Shown: one piece after another, positions 40,740 through 45,787 of the stretch
Layout: every line of letters starts with the position of its first letter
How positions within the stretch are numbered: position 1 is the stretch's first letter
Source: Azospirillum brasilense
GTDB taxonomy: Bacteria; Pseudomonadota; Alphaproteobacteria; Azospirillales; Azospirillaceae
Assembly (NCBI RefSeq): GCF_007827795.1
Contig: NZ_VITI01000025.1
Coordinates: forward strand, 1 to 45,787
Length of the DNA: 45,787 nt
Reading direction: 5' to 3'
Translations under genes and position numbers: made by a program
The notes under the pieces: model-generated
What the model was told of the DNA's origin: nothing
The model's database searches: none
The model's input: the letters and a program-made list of their open reading frames with translations, nothing else

Positions 40740-41089
40740 CCGGTGGCAGAATGGACGAACAGATCGGCCGCCCATCTCCATGCACCAACACTCTTCTGAC
40801 CGATATCGTTGAAAAAGTTGGATGCTGATCAAGTGCCACCGTGCCTCACTCGGGTAACTTAGTTTATGCGTGAACCCACAAAAATCCCCATAAGCTGAAA
40901 ATCCGGCGGATGGACCGGAAGGGGCTGAATGGCTCCCTTCCCATACCGGAGGCGTATCGGCAGCCGCCGATCGCAAACGCGATCAATGGCTTTACCGTTA
41001 CCTCCCACGTAATCGCAGGAGGATCGCGGAACGACGATGCTGCTGTGGAGGTCCGGTCGATCCGGACACCCCCACGAAGGAGTTCCGCC
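40740..41089. other. 350-bp gap between the transposase fragment and the accessory genes
   Basis: No gene seen. It probably holds the right end of the broken IS and the promoter of the SnoaL-like gene. The only clear structure is the dyad at 41051-41067. Confidence 0.4.
41051..41067. promoter_or_regulatory. Perfect 6-bp dyad upstream of the SnoaL-like gene
   Basis: GTCCGG-TCGAT-CCGGAC ends 22 bases before the ATG. It could be an operator for the XRE regulator encoded downstream or a small leader hairpin. Confidence 0.35.
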
Positions 41090-41458
41090 ATGACGAACGC
41101 AGCCCATGTCGCTCAGAGCTACATCGCCGTCTGGAACGAGACCGCCCCCGACCGCCGGCTGGCCCTGCTCGTCGAACATTGGAGCAATGATGCGCATTAC
41201 CTTGACCCGATGGTTCAGGCGAACGGCCACGCCGGCGTCAACGCCCTGATCAGCGCCATGCAGCAGCGGTTCCCGAACTGTCGTTTCATCCTGCAGGGCA
41301 CGCCCGACGGCCACAACGGCCGCGTGCGCTTCTCCTGGTCCCTCGTTCCGGCGGGGGCAGAGCCCATTGCCGGCGGCACCGACTTCATCCGGTTGGCCGC
41401 CGATGGACGCATCCGCTCGGTGACCGGCTTTCTGGACCGGGTTCCGGAAGGCGCATAG
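41090..41458 (+). CDS. SnoaL/NTF2-like domain protein
   Basis: A 122-residue single-domain protein of the cone-shaped NTF2 fold. It starts AAHVAQSYIAVWNETAPDRR, has HYLDPMVQANGHAGVNALI and RFSWSLVPAG, and ends with the typical strand ADGRIRSVTGFLD. Such proteins are small enzymes (cyclases, isomerases) or ligand carriers. GAAGGAG eight bases before the ATG supports the start. It probably forms a unit with the alpha/beta hydrolase 49 bases downstream. The substrate is unknown. Confidence 0.85.
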   Translation: MTNAAHVAQSYIAVWNETAPDRRLALLVEHWSNDAHYLDPMVQANGHAGVNALISAMQQRFPNCRFILQGTPDGHNGRVRFSWSLVPAGAEPIAGGTDFIRLAADGRIRSVTGFLDRVPEGA

Positions 41459-41507
41459 CGCACCGGCCATCCCGTCCCGCAACGTCCCGAACCCAGGAGC
41501 ACCGGCC

Positions 41508-42356
41508 ATGAGCATGGCTTCGACAATTCCCGCCGCACCGGATCAGCCCGGCTTCATCCGCACCGAAGACGGTGTGGCCCTCTTCTACCGGGATTGGGGA
41601 CTGGGGAAGCCCGTCGTCTTTCTGTCCAGCTGGTCGCTGAATTCCGACTCCTGGGCCTATCAGATGCTGGCGCTGACCGAGCGCGGTTACCGCTGCGTCG
41701 CGTACGACCGTCGCGGCCATGGCCGGTCGAGCGACCCGGGAATCGGCTTCGACTTCGACCGGCTGGCCGACGACCTCGCAACCCTGCTCGACACGCTGGA
41801 TCTGGACGGTGTCACGTTGGTCGGCCATTCCATGTCCTGCGGGGAAATCATCCGCTACCTGAGCAGGCACGGCAGCCGCCGCGTTTCCCGCACGGTTCTG
41901 GTCGGCACGATGACACCAACGCTTTCCCGGACCGACGACCACCCTGACGGAATCGATCTCGCCGTCTTCGAAGCCTTCCGCTCGGATTGGCTGATGCGGG
42001 ACTTTCCGGCATGGCTGGAGGACAACATTCGCCCCTTCATGACGGCGGACAGTTCGCCCGGCATGATGGCGTGGGTGAAATCGATGGCCTTGCAAGCCTC
42101 GATGAAGGCGCTTCTGGACTGCCATCGGGCGACGACGTCCACCGACTTCCGGCGGGAGCTTCGGGACATCACCGTGCCGACCCTGCTGATCCACGGCGAT
42201 TTGGATGTCTCCAGCCCGCTTGGCATCACCGGAAGGAAAACCGCCGAGCTGATGCCGAACGCGACGCTGACCGTCTACGAGGGGGCGCCGCACGGTCTGT
42301 TCCTGACGCATATGGACCGCTTCAACCGCGACCTGCTGACCTTTCTGGATGCATGA
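41508..42356 (+). CDS. Alpha/beta hydrolase, chloroperoxidase/esterase-like
   Basis: A 282-residue alpha/beta hydrolase. The nucleophile elbow is GHSMSCGE with Ser near 108; the acid is in IHGDLDVSSP and the catalytic His in PHGLFLTH. The oxyanion region reads VVFLSSWSLNSDSW. The layout resembles cofactor-free haloperoxidases and related esterases (YDRRGHGRSSDP), but the elbow differs from the usual GHSTGGGE, with Cys two residues after the Ser. AGGAG precedes the ATG. A second in-frame ATG lies two codons later. Confidence 0.88.
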   Translation: MSMASTIPAAPDQPGFIRTEDGVALFYRDWGLGKPVVFLSSWSLNSDSWAYQMLALTERGYRCVAYDRRGHGRSSDPGIGFDFDRLADDLATLLDTLDLDGVTLVGHSMSCGEIIRYLSRHGSRRVSRTVLVGTMTPTLSRTDDHPDGIDLAVFEAFRSDWLMRDFPAWLEDNIRPFMTADSSPGMMAWVKSMALQASMKALLDCHRATTSTDFRRELRDITVPTLLIHGDLDVSSPLGITGRKTAELMPNATLTVYEGAPHGLFLTHMDRFNRDLLTFLDA

Positions 42357-42419
42357 TCGGCAGCGCTGGTATCATGTGGAGCGCAGAACACCGACAACAC
42401 CGGACCGGAGGCCGGAACA

Positions 42420-43265
42420 ATGCCGCAAACAGCCACCCGGCACCGACCGACCCCCAGGACCGTGCCGCGCCAGCCGGTCGGCGAGTTGCTGCGCGCGTGG
42501 CGCAAGCGGCGTGGCTTGAGCCAACTCGACCTGGCCTGCGAAGCCGACATCTCGACCCGGCACGTCAGCTTCTTGGAAACCGGGCGCTCGCAGCCCAGCC
42601 GGACCATGCTGCTCCATTTGGCGGAGCGGATGGACATTCCGCTGCGCGACCGCAACGCGCTGCTCGCCGCCGCGGGCTTCGCGCCGGTCTTTTCCGAACA
42701 CCGGCTGGGCGATCCGGAGATGCAGGCCGCCCGTCAGGCGGTCGATCTCGTGCTGACCGGACACGAGCCTCACCCGGCGTTGGCCGTGGATCGGCACTGG
42801 ACGCTGGTTGCGGCCAACCGGGCGGTCGCCCCGCTGCTCACCGGCGCCGCGACGGATCTTCTCCAGCCTCCGGTGAACGTGCTGCGCCTCAGCCTCCACC
42901 CCTCCGGGCTGGCACCGCGGATCGAGAACTTCGCCCAGTGGCGGGCGCACATCCTGCACCGGCTGATCCGGCAGATCGACGTCAGCGCCGATCCCGTACT
43001 GGCCGCGCTGTTCGGCGAGTTGAAGGGCTATCCGATGCCCGGCGGGCAGGCTCCGCACGGCCGGGGAGAGCCGTCGTCGTCGCATGATGGCGTGGTGGTT
43101 CCTCTGCGGCTCAGGACGGAAGCCGGGACTCTCTGCTTCTTCAGCACCACGACGGTGTTCGGAACGGCGGTGGACGTCACCTTGTCCGAACTGGCCATCG
43201 AGGCTTTCTTCCCGGCCGACCTCGCCACAGCGGAGATCATGCGGCAGGCCCTCGCCCGGTTGTGA
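42420..43265 (+). CDS. XRE family regulator with MmyB-like ligand domain
   Basis: A 281-residue regulator. HTH_XRE at about 18-75: VGELLRAWRKRRGLSQLDLA and STRHVSFLETGRSQPS. The C-terminal MmyB-type PAS-like domain (about 105-275) has WTLVAANRAVAPLL and DVTLSELAIEAFFPAD. Proteins of this type often regulate neighbouring SDR, hydrolase or NTF2 genes and bind fatty-acid-like ligands. GGAGG is well placed before the ATG. It is flanked by a hydrolase upstream and a second NTF2-like gene downstream, on the same strand. Confidence 0.9.
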   Translation: MPQTATRHRPTPRTVPRQPVGELLRAWRKRRGLSQLDLACEADISTRHVSFLETGRSQPSRTMLLHLAERMDIPLRDRNALLAAAGFAPVFSEHRLGDPEMQAARQAVDLVLTGHEPHPALAVDRHWTLVAANRAVAPLLTGAATDLLQPPVNVLRLSLHPSGLAPRIENFAQWRAHILHRLIRQIDVSADPVLAALFGELKGYPMPGGQAPHGRGEPSSSHDGVVVPLRLRTEAGTLCFFSTTTVFGTAVDVTLSELAIEAFFPADLATAEIMRQALARL

Positions 43266-43366
43266 GGAGCAGCCCCGCCCGACAGAGGCACCGCCTTTGC
43301 GCCGGCATGGCGCACGGGACCCGGCCCTATCATGGCGGACCATCCCATGATGGGCGGAGATGCGGC

Positions 43367-43783
43367 ATGGCGCAGACCGACATCGAGTTGCTTCGCGACC
43401 TGTACGACCGCTACGCCGTGGGCGATGTGGCGCCGCTGTTCGAGCATCTCGCGCCCGACGTCGAGTGGATATCTTGCGGCCGGTCCCCGGCCCTTGCGGC
43501 CTTTTCCGGCATCTTCCACGGCCTGGATGGTGTCCAGCGCTATTTCCAGGGGTTGGCCCAGGAATGGACGATCACCAAGCACGAGATGCGGGACATCGCA
43601 AGGGACGGAGACCAAATCGTCACGCGCAACCTCGTTGAGGCCGTCAGCAAGGTCACCGGGAAACCGGTGGCGGTGACGACCGAACACCGGTGGGTGCTGC
43701 AGGACGGCCGAATCCGCCGCTTCGAGGAGCGTTGCGACGATGAGGCGGCCCTGGAGGCGGCTTGCCGCCCGTCCGAGCCCTAA
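43367..43783 (+). CDS. Second SnoaL/NTF2-like domain protein
   Basis: A 138-residue protein of the NTF2 fold: IELLRDLYDRYAVGDVAPLFEHLAPDVEW, split here by the typical first helix, then FSGIFHGLDGVQRYFQGLA and a closing strand VLQDGRIRRFEERCD. It is a distant relative of the protein encoded at 41090-41458. GCGGAGA precedes the ATG. A frame open from 43262 overlaps the regulator but lacks support. Function unknown; probably in the regulon of the XRE regulator upstream. Confidence 0.85.
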   Translation: MAQTDIELLRDLYDRYAVGDVAPLFEHLAPDVEWISCGRSPALAAFSGIFHGLDGVQRYFQGLAQEWTITKHEMRDIARDGDQIVTRNLVEAVSKVTGKPVAVTTEHRWVLQDGRIRRFEERCDDEAALEAACRPSEP

Positions 43784-43846
43784 CGGCCCGGTTGCCCAAC
43801 GGAGCGCGGTGATAGGACCGGCACTCGCCGGATGGATTCTCATTCG

Positions 43847-44437
43847 CTATCCGGGCGACTTTTGGACCTTGGCTTGACCGCGAGAAGCATCCGTGATCAT
43901 GCAAACGACATCGTCCAGCTGCCCGCAAGGAACCTTGATCTGGAGTTGCACGCCTTGGGGCGTGAAGCCGTTGGTCTCGGCAGAGGCTGCTGGGAAGGCG
44001 CCAAGCCCCGACCTGATCCTGGCCTCGTCGGCGAAGGCGCACGTGACGGCCAAGGCTACAAAGCGGATGATCGGCTGACGTTCAGCGGCATGGAGACACG
44101 CCGCTGCGGTGCCGCCGTAGGCACGCACCAGCCCGCCCGCACCGAGAAGAACGCCACCGAACCAGCGGCTGACCACCAGCGCCACCCGATCCAGCTTCTG
44201 GCCGTCTATGGCCTGAAGAATCGGGCGTCCCGCCGTTCCCCCCGGTTCGCCGTCATCGCTGGACCGGTAGAGGTCGCCGATCCGGAAGGCCCAGCAGTTG
44301 TGGCCTGCATCCCGTTGGCTGCACGCAGCGATAAACCCACGTGCCTCCTCTTCAGTCGTGACCGGACCCGCCGAGGCCAAAAAGCGGCTCCTCTTGATCT
44401 CCTGCTCGAATTGCTCTTTCCGTTTAAGTGTGAACAT
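43847..44437 (-). CDS. yigZ: YigZ / IMPACT family protein (UPF0029)
   Basis: A 196-residue protein with the signature DDGEPGGTAGRPILQAI and VVSRWFGGVLLGAGGLVRAYG of the YigZ/IMPACT family. The N-terminal domain starts KRSRFLASAGPVTTEEEA. The C-terminal UPF0029-like domain (about 130-190) is present but short. The eukaryotic relative IMPACT binds GCN1; in bacteria the role is unclear, with ribosome or RNA links proposed. AAGG precedes the ATG. It is convergent with the NTF2-like gene. Confidence 0.9.
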   Translation of the reverse strand: MFTLKRKEQFEQEIKRSRFLASAGPVTTEEEARGFIAACSQRDAGHNCWAFRIGDLYRSSDDGEPGGTAGRPILQAIDGQKLDRVALVVSRWFGGVLLGAGGLVRAYGGTAAACLHAAERQPIIRFVALAVTCAFADEARIRSGLGAFPAASAETNGFTPQGVQLQIKVPCGQLDDVVCMITDASRGQAKVQKSPG

Positions 44438-44490
44438 TACCTTTTGTCGCTGTCATTCCTGCATGGGCCAGAGCTCGCCCTGGCCAAGGG

Positions 44491-44516
44491 CCCATGGAAT
44501 TTATTCATTCCATGGG
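44491..44516. repeat. 10-bp perfect inverted repeat
   Basis: CCCATGGAAT and ATTCCATGGG surround TTATTC, upstream of yigZ. There is no T-run. It may be an operator of yigZ or a remnant of an element end. Confidence 0.45.
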
Positions 44517-44723
44517 GAGATTGCGACGTCGGCGCAACGATATCTGCAACGAAACCGGCAATGACGGAGCTGTGCCCCTCCATCCATGACCGCCATCAGC
44601 AAGTCGGCCGATGAGCGTGGGCTCAACCGTAGCGCCGCTCCAGCCAATCGACCGCAAATACGGTGGTGGCGACCGCCTCGACCAACATGCTGGGCGCCTC
44701 CCCCATGGTCCCTTTTATACTAT

Positions 44724-44759
44724 CGAGCGTAAATCCTGACACATCAGGATTTACGCTCG
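44724..44759 (-). repeat. 16-bp perfect inverted repeat after the DUF1810 gene
   Basis: CGAGCGTAAATCCTGA and TCAGGATTTACGCTCG with a CACA loop, starting four bases after the DUF1810 stop on the minus strand. The stem is long and perfect. Downstream on that strand is ATAGTATAAAAGG, not a T-run, so termination is possible but unusual. Confidence 0.55.
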
Positions 44760-44762
44760 CCC

Positions 44763-45230
44763 TCAAACGGCGGGCGCGGCCGGCCACCCGCCCCGGGACT
44801 CCATCAATGCTGTTAGCGTCGCCTTGTCCATTCGGCCATCAAAGCAGAGCGCAAGCGCCTCACGGTAAAGGGGAACGGACTCCTTCGCAGCCAAGGCGAA
44901 CAGGGTCATGCAGGAGTGGAACTTCATGTCGTCCGGAGAGCCGAAGATCTCATGAAGCGACCGCCCCCGGATCGCCAGAACGGCCCGCGTCGCGGCTTCC
45001 AATCGTGGGCCGAGCGTCGGATGCTCCAGATAGGCGCGCGCCTCGTCGAGGGAAGCAATGCCGTAGAACTCAGCGGTTGCCGAGCGGCCGAGGCCGCGCA
45101 GTTGCGGAAAAATGAACCACATCCAATGGCTCCGCTTGCGCCCGTCCTGCAATTCGTCGAGCACCGTCATGAACACCGGCTCCTGTGCGGTCACGAACCG
45201 TCGGAGATTGAAGGGATCGTCCAGTTGCAT
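44763..45230 (-). CDS. DUF1810 family protein
   Basis: A 155-residue protein with the family signature DPFNLRRFVTAQEPVF, GRKRSHWMWFIFPQLRGLG and FYGIASLDEARAYLEHP. The family has no established function; it is small, cytosolic and often found in accessory regions. Length is typical. No strong ribosome binding site is seen before the ATG at 45230. It is separated from the HTH gene upstream by 146 bases in which I see no gene. Confidence 0.88.
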   Translation of the reverse strand: MQLDDPFNLRRFVTAQEPVFMTVLDELQDGRKRSHWMWFIFPQLRGLGRSATAEFYGIASLDEARAYLEHPTLGPRLEAATRAVLAIRGRSLHEIFGSPDDMKFHSCMTLFALAAKESVPLYREALALCFDGRMDKATLTALMESRGGWPAAPAV

Positions 45231-45376
45231 TCTAGCCCTCCCGACTGAGGAGTCCGCAGGATCGTCGCTCCGGTGATCTGCTACCCGGTGGACGACTTGC
45301 CCCGGTCAACATTCCGCCCTTTCGCGACAGCAGTCCCAACATGCGCTCCAGCCGATGAACACGACCACGTTTCGCG

Positions 45377-45682
45377 TCACGCGGCGTGGCGCGCCACCAC
45401 CGCGGCCACCAGCTCGGGGTCGGACTCGATCACGAACAGCAGGGTCCGCGTGGCGGCGTCGGGCTGGGAGCGGCCCTGCTCCCAATCGCGCAGCGTGCCT
45501 AGCGGAAAGCCAAAGCGGTCGGCGAAGGCCCGCTGCGAGAGGTTCAGCTTGGCGCGGATGCCGCGCACCGAGATCCCGCCAGACGGGTGGATCACGCGCA
45601 GCGCGTCCGCTGGCGCGTCAGACAGGTCCGCCGGCGCGTCGGGATTGGCAGCGATCTGGCGGGCGATGTCGTCGTCGGTCAT
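45377..45682 (-). CDS. Small HTH (XRE) protein, possible antitoxin-type regulator
   Basis: A 101-residue protein. The N-terminal part TDDDIARQIAANPDAP resembles the opening of DUF4415/BrnA-like antitoxins. The C-terminal part is a clear helix-turn-helix: VRGIRAKLNLSQRAFADRFG and PLGTLRDWEQGRSQPDAATR. This HTH type is frequent in antitoxins encoded next to small RelE or BrnT-like toxins. The upstream partner would lie past the window edge; in the 105 bases left I cannot recognise one. The ribosome binding site is weak. Confidence 0.75.
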   Translation of the reverse strand: MTDDDIARQIAANPDAPADLSDAPADALRVIHPSGGISVRGIRAKLNLSQRAFADRFGFPLGTLRDWEQGRSQPDAATRTLLFVIESDPELVAAVVARHAA

Positions 45683-45787
45683 CGCGTCGATGGTAAGCGG
45701 TGTTCTGGCCCCACCTTCCAGCGGAAACAGGGCGGAGCGAGTCTCCCGGATCGAATGGATGGGAGATCAGTTTGTGTCTGCGCTCGA

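Larger units (their letters stand above)
44438..44762. other. 325-bp gap with two perfect inverted repeats
   Basis: No gene seen. The gap lies between two minus-strand genes and is locally AT-richer than the rest of the window. It contains the hairpins at 44491-44516 and 44724-44759, described separately, and presumably the yigZ promoter. Confidence 0.45.

Noticed and set aside
40740..40880. Right terminal inverted repeat of the IS5-type element
   Set aside because: Without the left end I could not find a matching repeat, so no boundary is called.
45377..45787. Complete toxin-antitoxin pair at the right edge
   Set aside because: The HTH protein looks antitoxin-like, but no toxin can be read in the remaining 105 bases, and downstream lies a DUF1810 gene.

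Overview
The window is about 45.8 kb of very GC-rich DNA. Gene content points to an alphaproteobacterium of the Rhodospirillales, most likely an Azospirillum relative: GTP-type PEP carboxykinase, a ChvG/ChvI two-component system, a short HPr kinase, RapZ and an incomplete regulatory PTS in one block, plus many ABC importers. The genus is an inference from gene order and protein style; no 16S or other marker is present. No rRNA, tRNA or CRISPR array was seen.

Layout. (1) 1-4.1 kb: a gene-free leader, a secreted M23 peptidase, a 57-residue small protein, a FemAB/GNAT-like protein and MotA. (2) 4.4-14.9 kb: the conserved central-metabolism control locus. pckA and a HugZ-like protein lie on the minus strand, facing away from chvI-chvG, a small unknown gene, hprK-rapZ, and EIIA(Man)-HPr-EI. 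No sugar permease (EIIB/EIIC) is present, so this PTS is probably regulatory. RapZ carries Met where the Walker A Lys is expected. (3) 15.0-26.2 kb: a LysR gene, divergent from a long catabolic and uptake operon: an MmgE/PrpD enzyme, a peptide-type ABC importer with a fused double ATPase, a Rid-family protein lacking the catalytic Arg, an atypical ureohydrolase and an ArgE-like M20 deacylase. A T-N11-A dyad lies in the divergent gap, and strong hairpins lie in three intercistronic gaps.

(4) 26.2-37.1 kb, minus strand: the most interesting system. A PgtC-like binding protein, a PgtB-like histidine kinase and a PgtA-like sigma-54 activator are translationally packed. They are followed by a sigma-54 promoter with two 19-bp tandem upstream repeats, then an ABC importer (binding protein, fused permease, ATPase) and two phosphatases. 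The sensor binding protein and the transporter binding protein are clear paralogues. The layout suggests a three-component sensing circuit that switches on import and dephosphorylation of a phosphorylated small molecule.

(5) 37.2-40.7 kb: a scar of gene fragments. A formate dehydrogenase locus has lost the N-terminus of its alpha subunit and the C-terminus of its beta subunit, and is joined to the tail of an SDR gene, the head of an alpha/beta-hydrolase gene and the tail of an IS5-type transposase. (6) 41.0-45.8 kb: accessory genes, namely two SnoaL/NTF2-like proteins, an alpha/beta hydrolase, an MmyB-type XRE regulator, YigZ, a DUF1810 protein and a small HTH protein at the edge.
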